Shown one piece after another: positions 25,298 through 37,054 of a stretch of DNA of 64,000 bases. Location of the stretch: positions 25,352,504 through 25,416,503 of the forward strand of contig OZ037765.1 in assembly GCA_964035545.1 (NCBI GenBank), read 5' to 3'. The translations under genes were made by a program, and so were the position numbers. The stretch's first letter is position 1. The number at the start of each line of letters is the position of its first letter. This DNA is from Bugula neritina. Taxonomy: Eukaryota > Bryozoa > Gymnolaemata > Cheilostomatida > Bugulidae. Below the pieces are notes generated by a model. It did no database searches. It saw only the letters and a list, made by a program, of their open reading frames with translations, and had not been told where the DNA came from.

Positions 25298-25303
25298 AAT
25301 AAA
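25298..25303 (+). terminator. Candidate poly(A) signal of DM13 gene A
   Basis: AATAAA about 315 bases after the stop codon at 24980-24982, inside an AT-rich stretch. Chance matches are common in such DNA. Confidence 0.3.
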
Positions 25304-25656
25304 TGTATATATAAATTTATTTTATTAAGTTTATTACCCATTTATGAATAAAAACATTATATTTAGTAGTGTTACTAATTGGTTTGAAGGCAATTATATC
25401 GGATATTAGGATAGTACCCAAAACATCGAACTGTTACAATTGCTATCACAAAGATGAAATTATACTGATAACTAAACACATTTAAATATTGAAAAAATGT
25501 TGTGTATTCAGTAAGAATACTGATGCATTTTGTATGACATTTGTTGAAGTTTTGCAGGTATTTTGTAAAAAATATTTACTTTTTGCATGTACATAATTGT
25601 ACATAACACATAGTTGTTGACCTAGCCAATCAGAGTGCGCTAACATAGCCAATCAT

Positions 25657-25682
25657 ATATATATACATATATATATATATAT
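25657..25682. repeat. (TA)n-rich tract
   Basis: Alternating TA run interrupted once by CA, in the region between the DM13 paralogues. Confidence 0.8.
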
Positions 25683-25800
25683 TATGTGCCTCACCCTGCA
25701 CAGATTAGGCAAGCAGTAGTTCATAAAGAAATTAGTCACTATATATAGAGTATTACTATATTACATGCTATCGTATATTGTATACACTGTAATATAAAGT

Positions 25801-25921
25801 ATTTGTGTCTGTATGTGTGTGTCTATGTGTGTGTGTGTCTGTGTGTGTGTGTCTGTGTGTGTGTGTGTCTGTGTGTGTGCGTGCGTGCATGCATGCGCGC
25901 GTGTGTGGGTGTTTGTGTGCT
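25801..25921. repeat. (GT)n microsatellite
   Basis: About 120 bases of GT repeats with GTCT and GCGT interruptions on the plus strand. The alternating purine-pyrimidine pattern is of the Z-DNA-prone type. The long open frames it creates on both strands are repeat artefacts. Confidence 0.95.
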
Positions 25922-28900
25922 ATAGCATTATGACCAATCTCCTCATGCATGAACTACTGTTTGCTGAATTTAATTTGTGTAAGGTAACATGCAACAATGT
26001 TTATGATTAAGACATCAAATGTTGAAAAGCTGCTAATCCAGAGAAACTCTCAAGAAAATAGATGGACTTTCAAACTCTGATGAATTTTCATCTCTTCATG
26101 CAATAGCAATAAGAGCTCAGTTGAAAAGTCACTATTATTATTTATAAAAACATATTTCTGTAACATAAGATCCCTTTTTGTAGGTTAATAATATATGGGT
26201 GCTTCCATTATGTTTGCAGCTTGTAAAAGTAAAGACTTTTTGCTAATAATATCAAAGTTATTATATAGTAGTCAAACATGCAATAGTGAATGTTCACTTT
26301 AATAAGAGTTGCACCTTCATGGAGTATAAGAGAAGCAACTCTCAACTATGATTGCTTTAAATTTTAGAACAATATTATTATATTATATTATATTCACTGC
26401 ACTAGAAATAATAGGTTTTGTTTTCCAGTTCATTGATTATAATAATATTATCAAGGTTATTGGTAAGTACTATAGAGTTGTCTTTCTTGATGAGCGAAGA
26501 TAAACTTGAGGTAGTGCGCAATTAATTTCTACATAGAGCGAACTTGTCGTCTGCTTTATGTAAATCAACTAGTGATACTATTACTATGAAGTATAAGCAT
26601 TGCTCTTGAATGTCTGTTACTATTAGTATCAGTGATTTAACTGTTTTAAATATAGTGTAACCATCTGTACTATACTCATACTTCGACTGATACTGAAGCC
26701 CATCAATTTTAATTTTAAATAAAGCTATAAGTATAATAATATTGAATTTAATTACTAATAATTATCATCTTGACTTTTCTTGATTTTAGTCTCTTATAAT
26801 TATTAATAATAATTATATAGTTATATTAAATTTAATATAAAACATCTTGATCTTGCACTTGCATTTTAAAATTTATTATTAATATTTGATCAGGATGTAA
26901 AAATAGCAAAATTATAATTTAATTTTAATTTAGTTCAAGTTTTGCTAGTTCAATTGTTTTTGCTTAATCATAATGATAATCATAATGATAATTATAATGG
27001 TTGTCATGATCACTGTGAATAGCCATAGTAATTCTACTTCTAGGTATCTGTATTTACCAATTTGCACAGTCATATGTTTTGGTGCATCTGAATTATAATG
27101 ATATATTTCTTTTTAACAAGGGAACACTTACCTAGCAAAAAATGGGAATTTTTATATTACTTTCTATCTAAAGGTATTCACTGGGAATATTATGCAAAAC
27201 CAGTTCAGTAATTTTAAACTTCATGAGAGGTCTAGTACTGAGGTTAGCTGTAATGGTTGCTATAGTATCAAGACCGAGAATGTAAACAGTAAATTATTTG
27301 CCCAAGCACAGACTTACATTTTTATAAATCAGGCAAAAAAAGATTGTATTCAGTGTGAACTAAATAAAGTAAGGTGACCTACCTGCAAGCTAATTCTGAA
27401 GATACTATCCGGATTCAAGACTGCTGTCAATTTTAAACCATATCTACAACAGACTGCAATAGCTTTTGTAATCATCTTGGAAATTTAGTGATCCATGTAA
27501 ATGCAGTTTGATCCTTTTATGACTGTATATCAACAAATTCTTCAATTAAAGTAACTTTTTTCATGTCTCTGTAACATAGCTGATTTTGGTTGGGATTTTA
27601 TTTTTCTTGACAAAAGAAATGAATTAGTGATAAGTTATAGACATAGAGTTGAATAGTAATATATCTTTGATGATAATATTGATAGAATATTGATAGAAAT
27701 ATTTCTTATGCCTGCATAAGCAGTCTGTACATAATCCGATAATGCTTACAGAACATATTGTTTTCATTGAATAATATCTACAATCTACATATTATGTTAT
27801 TTACCTGTCTGTGTAGGCATTATTTTATTGTTTTTCAACAAACACAACAGTTTATTGCTTCATAAAATGCTACTCTTTGTTCCTAAATCTAAGCATTATG
27901 TTGCATTACTATAGCCCATTTAGTATATACTAGATTCTAGAGGGAAAGTACAAACCTGTAGGTCACATCAACTTAAGCTAGTATGTTTTGAAACTTATGT
28001 AGGTGTGTTTATATAACAGAATTTATAGATAAGATTTTAAAGTACATTATAATTAAAAATAAGAATTTTAAATAGTTGTATATGCTTAAGCATGCAATAT
28101 GTATGTATAAACGCTTATAATACTTATCTTTTGTCTACAAATTTGTTTAATTTACAAAAATAAAAATTCCAAAAATCAATTAGGAATTTAAAACTTGACA
28201 CTGAAAGCTGGTAAGCAGCCAAGTTATGAGAACTACAATGTTAATTTCTGAAACTATAATATAGTCTCATAGTGGATAAAGCTCACATTAATTTAAGTAA
28301 ATAACTAATTAAGCATAACAATTTCATCACTGCTCAATAAATTTAGTGGCTCTTGAAAATTGTTTTCGCAGAAAGTAATAATTATTTTGACCCATCAGAA
28401 TACAGGTGGTTTAAAATTTAGAAAGATATTTGCATTGCTTTGCAAAACAGTATATAGGCATAGTCATCTCAAAATTGTGACCAATTTCTCACAAATATTT
28501 TAATTAATTATTTCACCTTTAACCTAACAAGCATGTCACTTTAAAAGATGTTTGTCTCAAAATAGGTTCATTCTAACCAGGTAAAAATCTCCAGTATTAT
28601 TAATTTATCTTTCTGTGTGAGAAAAACAGCCTATTTTATAATTATTGTAATTGGCTCAACAATCGTTTGTCATTTAACACTATTCTGTGTTATTGGATTA
28701 TTCGTTCTAACTAACCTAGCATCTTGTACATTGTAAAAATATAGTCTATGGTAAAAAAAGGTGAAACCCTTGAAAGCTACCCAATAATGTATTAAAATAT
28801 AATAAATTTGCCCTTTAATAGCAGGATTAATTTTTCTAACGATAATATCTTTCCAAAAAGTAGAACCCTGAATTACATGCTTTTAAAAAATAAAAAACTC

Positions 28901-30956
28901 TGACCAGTAAAGAACCCTTCAGTTACCCAAGCTGCAGTAGCCATTCAATTAATTTATTGCTGGCAGCAATTCGAATTCGAATTCAACATAATATAGTCAT
29001 TTATAGCTGTTACATAAATTGAGAGAGGAATTATATTGATTTAAAATATTATGTTTTTACAATTGCATATTGTAGAATGTATATCACAAACTTTTTAATT
29101 TGTTTTGTGAGCTTATTTAGTCAAACCACAAAACTTTTCAAACTTTACTATAGTTGTACTGCACAATCTTTGTTTTATAATAAGATGAATAATTAATGCA
29201 AAGTTACTGCCTATCATAGTATAAGTTAGTATACTGTAAAGTCATTATTAATCAGCTTATGAAAATGTAACGGTATATTATCAAATATACCGTAGGGCTT
29301 TTAATAAAAATGCAGATTAATTATTGCTTTAATGCTAAAATCCGATTGCACCACTGAAGTTTTAGCAGGTGTCCTGTTAAATAGGTTAGGTAACCTGTTC
29401 CTAGATCAACTGCTCATTCTACTTAACTGAATGTGAGACTTGCTCAATCTATTAAACCGAATGCAAGACTCGATCTAGGAGCTGTTTTCATAAGGCACTA
29501 TTCCTATGTCATCAAATTTTAGCTCTCATAACTGTTTTGTGTGATTTTAATTAGTAACTGTTGTATACTGTTAGTGATAAGTCTACTTTGACAATAGAAC
29601 AATCAATGCTCTTAAATATTATAAACTAATATAGAGTACTATGAAAATTCTATTATTTTGATAAAACTTTATCTGACTATAATTTGCTTTAATATAGCAT
29701 TATTATATTGATCCTTCAATATATGTAATAATTATATGTGAACAGTTCAATGTATTACCATACAGATGATATTGATGGTGCTTATAAATACAACCAAGTT
29801 ATTCTTTTGGCAGTGAGTTTTAATTTATGTTTAAATACCGTTTAAAACCCGGTTACAAATAATTACATAAATTAATATAACACAAAATAAATTAAATGAA
29901 CATTTTCTGATAATTTTTACAATCTTCATTAGAATTATGCATGCATAAGCTTTTTTATAGAAGACTTAGAAATTTAAAGACCATAAAACTAGTAAACATG
30001 CACTGTTAGTTGTTTTTGGAACCTTAAATAGTTCTGGGCTATTAAAACTTATTGTCAGTAGCATTTTAAAGACAAACATGTTCTTATAACTTGAATGAAT
30101 AACTGACAGTCTTTTGGGTAATCCAAAGGGTGTCATCCCACTTTGGTAAGAACAGCACGTTAGACAAAAACATAATTGATGAATAAACATATTTGATATT
30201 TTTTCTTATTATATTTTGGCTATCCTTTACCTTTAAGTTTGAGGTTTGTGAATGATGGCTTCTTATAGAAGCATTGTTACTGTACGTGGCTTGCTGATAG
30301 CTTCTTTGCTTTCTATTATGTGCTAAATAATAGCATAAAATGCATATATTACGCTAAAATCTATCAATATCGTCCAAGTGGGAATCGTCTAAGTGGGATG
30401 AAACCATTCAAAGGTCATTTTTGCAATATGGTTTGGAAGAATATATGTAAACTTATAAAGGAAATGTACCCCAAGAAGCCAATTTAGTAAAATTTTGAAC
30501 TGATGTAAATATTATCACCAGTCAACAAGTCAACTAATCTTGAAGCTTATCTGTGTTATCACTGCTCTATAATTAATAAATTATGTAGTCAAGTTGATGC
30601 TGTTGCAATGCCATTTTATTAAATATTATTTTTCCTTTAAAGTTGGTCATAACCCATTTCATATATATATAATATATATGTATACACTGAAGTCCACAAT
30701 TAAAAGTGTAAACAGCAGTGTTATCTATAGCGTGTTATCTAAGCTATCTCTGCTTCAAATTACAGGGTGTTTATATGTTATTGTCTATTTTACACTAGTG
30801 GTATTTGCTGACTCACAGTTGAAAGATTAAAACAAAAAAGCAACACATAATGACTAAGTGAATTTCTTCACATACGCTCTCTGTAGGCAGGATTAAATAT
30901 CTAATTACAACACTGTTGTCACTCCCAGGTCATAAATCAAATTGATTGCCTTTTGT

Positions 30957-30963
30957 ATAAAAC
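30957..30963 (+). promoter_or_regulatory. Candidate TATA box of DM13 gene B
   Basis: TATAAAA lies 65 bp upstream of the ATG at 31022. An initiator-like TTCATTC lies about 25-30 bp downstream of it, a classic core-promoter spacing that leaves a 5' leader of about 35 bases. Confidence 0.45.
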
Positions 30964-31021
30964 AAGAATGTATCTCAGCTTCTTCATTCAAGCACAAGAC
31001 GCCCTACAGTAATCATCAACT

Positions 31022-34000
31022 ATGTGCGCTCAACTATTTGTTCTACTCGCGGTTGTAAGCTCAGGTGTGTATAATATGCTTAAATACAATTTGCTAAAAA
31101 CTGAAATTACTTCATATTTATTATAGAACTATCAATTTAAATTGAATTTGTCAAATATAAACGCGTGTGCAATCATATGTTACTACTGTCAAACATGCAT
31201 GCATGTTTAACAGTAGCAACGCATAATGCACATATTTTAAAATATCTATGTTATCATTACATTATATAATATCATAATATCTATGACATACGTACTCTGT
31301 TCCAATATCTATCATGATTAATATGGTAAGCTTATAAAGTTTGTATGTATCCTCCTGTACTTGATAGCTGTATGTATTAAAAACGTTTTAAAAAAGGGTA
31401 AATTTAATTTTAGTTTAAGGACCAGGTAGCTATATTCAATATATTTCTGCTAATATAATTAATAGTTTGGTTATTTTACTCTTTTTACATGTAGTGCAAA
31501 CTCTAGCTCCTTATCATGGGAAGTTGATACATTCTGGCTGGGGTGCTATTGTGGACCATGGCCTCACTGGTGACACTTATGCTGTTAACGAAAACACAAT
31601 ACAGATTATAGGATTCTCATATGATGGTGTTCCACCTGGTGTGTTGAACATTTTGCTCACATTTCTAACTTCCTTCTACATTTTGTAGTACTCTGGTTTT
31701 ATATTCCTTTGTTATGTGTACACGTATGTAAATAATGTACTGAATATGATGAATTTTAAATATTATAGTTCTTCCCTGTCCAAAATAGTTTTCAATTATC
31801 ACTCAAGAGTGCACTGTTTTCCAGGAAGCTTCCTGCTTAGGCTTATTTAACAGGAAGTACTATGTAAATTATGTTGGTCAATATTGTGTTTAGTTATAAA
31901 CCTTCTACCTGATACTTGAATATGTTGTTTAGGTGGTGTGTTCTTATTGGGAACAGACAAAAATTACAGTGCAGTAACTGGAGCTGCTACTAGGGATGCA
32001 ACAGCTACTATTATAGCTAATCCCAATGGAAACTTGTAAGTCAAAAGTGCTCAGCACAAAATTATTTTTCCGCTTTGGTAAATTATGCTTTCAAAAAGTT
32101 TTTTTCTGTACTGAGAAAATCTAAGCCAATTAATTATTCGTAAAGCTTCCCTCAACAGAGATGGAAATGAGATTTGACAGTTTTATGATGTATAAATTTA
32201 GCAAAATATAATATTTGGTTGTATGATATGAGTGAAGGTATTATAGTCATTTTCCACATAGCATACCTTGTTACAAAATATGTATATTTGTCATTAGTGA
32301 GGCACTTGGCAGATATGATAATGAAAACATTACTCTGAGACTTCCACCCGGTCAAGTGTTGACAGATTACACTTACATCTCCGTTTGGTGTAGAAATTTT
32401 ACTGTAAGTCACATTTCTTCAATATTACTGCATATGATGCGATGTTTGGCTGTGTAAGCTTGTATAGGCAAGTTTTGTGTATTGAACACAAATTATATTT
32501 CAACAGGTGTATTTTGGCGGGTTTGATATTCCTGAAGGCTTTGTTAGTCCTAAGCCTCAAAATCTTGGACCTCTCACACACCGCGCTCACGCTGTCTACT
32601 CCGGTGATGTGACAATTATTGACGATAAAACTATAAGCATTTTAAATTTGCGTTATGATGGACAAGGCCCAGGTAAGCCCATTGCAATTACATAACTTTA
32701 TAACATCATTATAAATTTTTTCTAAATACACAAAAATGCATGGCTATCCAAAAAGGTTTTATATACAGTTTATCTGATAAAGTCAACTGCGTTAATTGTC
32801 AGCTGTGTTCTCTATACGTTAAACCCAAGCACCTCAAACTGACGTTTACATTGCACAATGTTTGGCTACCTATTTCTTCACTTTGTAGATGCGTTTTTCT
32901 ACGTTGGTGTCACAGACTCGGTGACAACTCAAGTTGCACCGTATGGAAAAATTCCAGACGAAAATGGAGATAGGTAAGCTCTATGTTATTTGACAATCAA
33001 ATCAATGTGTCCTACAATGTGGTTATAGTGCTTTGAACACATAGTTTGTTTCCAAAGCAGTTTTGCATAAACTTGGATATAAAATGTGATGTAGTTTACG
33101 CACTTTGTACATTATTTATTTTAGTATCCCAAGTGTTGTAATATAATAATCGTTGACTTGTGACTTGCTTGTCTAGACTTCAGCGTTCCATTAGCATTTT
33201 GTAAGATATAAATTGTACAGAGCAAGTTTTTAGCCTAGGATTACCTGTATTCTTGTTTGCATTGCTATTAAGTCACACATCTCAAGTCACGCATGATGCT
33301 TCTTCTTACGAAAAGCATAACAATTTCTTCATGCATAACTAGGTTTTAATTGCCTATTTAAATAATTATTTTTATCTCTTTTAGTGGTGTCATTAGCGGC
33401 TATGCTGGAAAAGATATTAACATAACACTTCCAGATAATCTCTCCTTCACTCAGCTCAAGTGGTTCAGTCTTTACTGTATCCAGTTTACACAAAACTTTG
33501 GTGAAGTGCTCATTCCAGAAAACTTAAATGTACCTCCAGCATTAGATGTTGGTGAGTCACTGCATTATTGCATGTCTTGTCCAGTATCAATACAGCTTAT
33601 ACTATTTCACACACCTCAGTTTACTATAATATAAAGTATATTAGTGTAGTTGCCATTAACTTTTTATCCATAATTTATTAAATATGATAGACTTGAGGCT
33701 GGGATTTCAAATGAGGTAGGCCAGTTAAATTTCTCAGGTGCAACTGATATTATCAAAAAAGTGAAACATTCAGACAGGGTTTTAATGCGTGGTTTTAGCT
33801 GCTCCGAGCACTACAGCAGGCCTGACAACAACAATGGCTGCTCCAGTAATGAACTGTGAACCTTTGAGCAACAAACTTCAAATTTCTTGGGCTGTAGAAG
33901 ATAATTCAATAGCTTTTGAATTGGCTGGAACTATTGGTTAGTATAACTATGGCGTACAGGTTTTTACTGAAATAATTTGAGGTAGGTGCAGTAATGGAGA

Positions 34001-37000
34001 AATTGCGAAAAGCCTGTGTTCTAGATTAGAAATGTAGCAAAAGAAGCTAGGTTCTCACAAAAATTTCAACCAGCACCCCAAACCAAAATCTATAATGAAA
34101 TTTAAAAACTTGGGCCATCTCAATTTCTCCGCTACTGCTCCTAAATGAATAATTTTTATGTTTAAACAAGTATTTATTATTATCAATTATATATAAAACA
34201 TGTCTTTGCAGATCGAGAGACAGACTACATGGCTTTTGGATTAAGTGGAAGTGACAGCACCTTTCAGATGATGAACGCCGATGTTGTGGTTGGGTACTGG
34301 AAAAGTGGTGAAACAGCCAAAGCTGTTGACTACTATATTACTTCATATGCCCAGGTGAGAGAGGAAACTACACCTTAAATATAGTGTAATCATGGTGGTG
34401 GTTATAATACGATGATTTTATTAGCAATTAATATCTCCTTTATCATTATGTTCAGCTTCTTTCCAAGCTAAGTAGCTACTAGTTGCATATATCAGACAAA
34501 ATGAAGGGAAATATAACTGCTTTCAGTGATCATTATACCTGTTTTAGTGTGCTCCAAATGGTGGTGCATGTCCAGATACATCTGTATCTAATGGAGGTGC
34601 AAATGACATCACAGATATAGAGAGTCAGCTCAGCGAAGGCGTGCTTAGAATAAAATATAAAAGGAGTTTGGCAACTGGTATGCTATAACATGCATTGTGT
34701 TGTAACCAGGAAGTATATTGATGCCACGTTGACATACTTGCCATGTTTACATTGTAATATTGCTTTTCATAGGGATTTAAAGCCATATTTGTTTTTGTTT
34801 TACTGTTTGCACATTAGTATAGGCATGATGTTGTATTGTGTATGAATACTAAGTTAGAAAAAATGTTTTGCATCTGAACAAAATCCTGTGAAGCTACCTT
34901 AATTAATTTCTGTATTTTATTCTATGTCCACTGATGTTTACATTGTGTAGGTGATAATAGAGATAAAGAGTACAAAATAAGTGGACCTGGACAACATATA
35001 GTTTGGGCAATTGGTCCTTTGAACTCTAACGATGAAACAGCTAAACATTATCCTTCGGCTGGAAGAATTTCTAGTAAGTATACTGAGATATACTGCATAT
35101 ATGTTTAATTTGGGGTTGCATTGAATTTAAACCACGAAATCAGTGTGTTTTGCTTGTAAAAAATGCAAGAAATTTGTTTGATTACTTCTAGTTGCAAAAA
35201 CTATTCAGTTTGGAAGAGATATGGTGAACAACTGCCCCGAACTTGCAGTAAAGACCACAGTTGCTCCGATACCTGACTTTAAGCCTCACCATTTGTATGG
35301 CACAGAAGATTCAACTGTATTTACTCTAGAAATAGGGCAAGCAGGGTCAACGCAGGGCTACTTGGCCTTAACAGGTCTGTTTGTGTTGTACAGAATGCAG
35401 TGCTGACAGTAACTATAAGGTCAGACATAGTTATAGCATGCATCAAACTGTGTGTATGTGTTACAGGCATACAGTCATGGGGCATTGCATGGTATGTCAA
35501 CGGTATACTGATCCCGGAGTTGCATCTGAAAAGGGGCGTGTCTTACACATTCAGAGTTGGTGGAGGTACTGATTCAAATAATGGTGCTAGATACCACCCT
35601 CTTTACTTTACAAGTGATATTAAAGGAGGATTTTTACAGACTCAGGTGTGTTTTGTTTATTTTCTTGTTTATAGCACATTTAATTGTTATTAATTCTGTC
35701 TTTACATCTGGAAATGATATTTCAGTGGAACAACAAGCTTTACAATAGGTTGGAGTGTGACTATCTTATTCATGTAATGTAGGTATGAGTTTATTTATTG
35801 AAGGAACAGTTGTGGGTTTGTTGTATATTTTAGGCTATTCAAAGCTGTGCATTACAGAAGTGAAAAAAATGTCATTAATTTAAAAAATAACTACCTCTGT
35901 AAACTACTGCCATGCACTTGTTGATACTTTGTTCTCATGTTATGTATTATTTTCTTATTTGTTTTCTTTTTTTACTTAAATCAACTACATGAAATGTCGC
36001 ATTGCTTATACTTTTTATAGGATTCTACTGAAACCATATATGAAGGGACTGTAGATGGAGTGTCTCAGCAATTTGCTAGTAAGTTTTTATATTGCTTTTG
36101 GAGTTGTGTGCTCAAGTTGGTAGATTGTAAGCTCATAAACAATTTAAATATACATGGCAATAAATTTTAAGAATTTTTCTATAATTATTCTACTTTTGAT
36201 ACTAGACAATGTGGAGAAACATTGAACATGGAAATAAAAATTTATTATAAAATTTCTATGTCTACCTCTCTGTAGCCGGTGGTTATTGTGAATGGAAATT
36301 AACTGAGGCTGCGGTGCAAGCTACTCTCTCAGGCAAAGTGTACCAAACCTTTGAAGAGTTTAAGCAAGACATGTATCTTGATTGTGATAATTCAAGCCAA
36401 TACACTGATTTTATCTTCACTCCTGATAGCAATACACCAGATCTTATATATTATCAGGTGAGTTTGGTTCAAGTCAAGTATAATTAGTGTCTTTTTTTAA
36501 TTTGCTATTGCAAATGTTTATAATCAATCAAAAACTTTATAAAATGATATAATGCAATTAGTTATGTGTACAAACATACTAAAATTAGCAATAATTTCTT
36601 TCAGTATGATATTTAGGGAATGAATTAATTTGATATAACCTTTTACCATGGTAGAATTATATTAGATAAAGCTGTTACACTAAGTTTTAAGTAAAAATTA
36701 TGTTTTCTGTACAATTGAAGTATATAATTATTTCAGTGCAAATTTTAATTGTTTGAACTTTTCGATGCACCAGTGAGTTCCCATATGTAAACAAATGCTT
36801 TCTTTATGATTCATGAGTTATTATGATTGTAGTGCTACACACACAAAAGTTTGGGGTGGAAAGTTCATGTTTATGATGAGCTTCCTACTGAGTCACCTTC
36901 ATCTACAACTCAAGCTGGGAGCAGCGCTTCAGGTGTTGATTCTACTTCAAAACAATCCAGATTTCAAGGATCTTCTGCTCAATCTATAAATCAATCAAAA

Positions 37001-37054
37001 TTAGCTAAATACATTATATTTTTAATAGCCATCACATCTATTACTTTGTTTTAG
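31022..37054 (+). CDS. DM13-DM13-DOMON-cupredoxin-like protein, paralogue B (Knickkopf/Skeletor type)
   Basis: Tandem paralogue of gene A with the same 16 exons and the same intron phases. Exons: 31022-31064, 31495-31638, 31933-32035, 32298-32403, 32507-32672, 32889-32973, 33385-33551, 33799-33936, 34212-34354, 34548-34677, 34951-35073, 35192-35374, 35467-35645, 36021-36078, 36276-36457, 36833-37054; 723 aa. Signal peptide MCAQLFVLLAVVSSG. DM13-1 is about 20-132 (YHGKLIHSGWGAIVDHGLTG) and DM13-2 about 133-268. A Thr/Ala-rich linker (APSTTAGLTTTMAAP) precedes DOMON, about 285-448 (DYMAFGLSGSD; CAPNGGACPDTS). The cupredoxin-like part is about 455-670 (HPLYFT; CYTHKSLGWKV). It then has a Ser/Gln-rich linker and a hydrophobic end (YIIFLIAITSITLF), a likely GPI-attachment signal. 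Every intron is GT-AG. Likely cell-surface matrix or chitin-associated role, inferred from architecture. Confidence 0.88.
31179..31220. repeat. 42-bp near-perfect palindrome in intron 1 of gene B
   Basis: The two 21-base halves are reverse complements with two mismatched pairs, centred on an ATGCATGCAT core at 31199/31200. It sits about 115 bp downstream of the signal-peptide exon. Confidence 0.85.
33983..34143. mobile_element. 161-bp MITE, copy 1 (intron 8 of gene B)
   Basis: The ends are imperfect inverted repeats: left TAGGTGCAGTAATGGAGAAA against right complement TAGGAGCAGTAGCGGAGAAA. A second copy with the same interior words (GAAAAGCCTGTGTTCTAGAT, ATTTCAACCAG) lies at 58458-58600. There is no coding capacity. 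Confidence 0.8.

Larger units (their letters stand above)
24983..31021. other. Intergenic region between the two DM13 paralogues
   Basis: Six kilobases of AT-rich DNA between the stop of paralogue A and the start of paralogue B. It holds the 3' end of A (poly(A) signal candidate 25298-25303), a (TA)n tract, a (GT)n tract, and small palindromes near 28970 and 29270. A diverged direct duplication of about 30 bp lies near 29410-29475 and a short direct duplication near 30370-30405. No open frame here has coding support, and I saw no relic exons of a third paralogue. Confidence 0.55.

Noticed and set aside
25768-26010. Open frames across the GT-rich stretch on both strands
   Set aside because: They encode only Cys/Val or His/Thr repeats from the (GT)n microsatellite.
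26000-31000. A third DM13 paralogue or its relic between genes A and B
   Set aside because: No DM13, DOMON or cupredoxin words found on either strand by reading.
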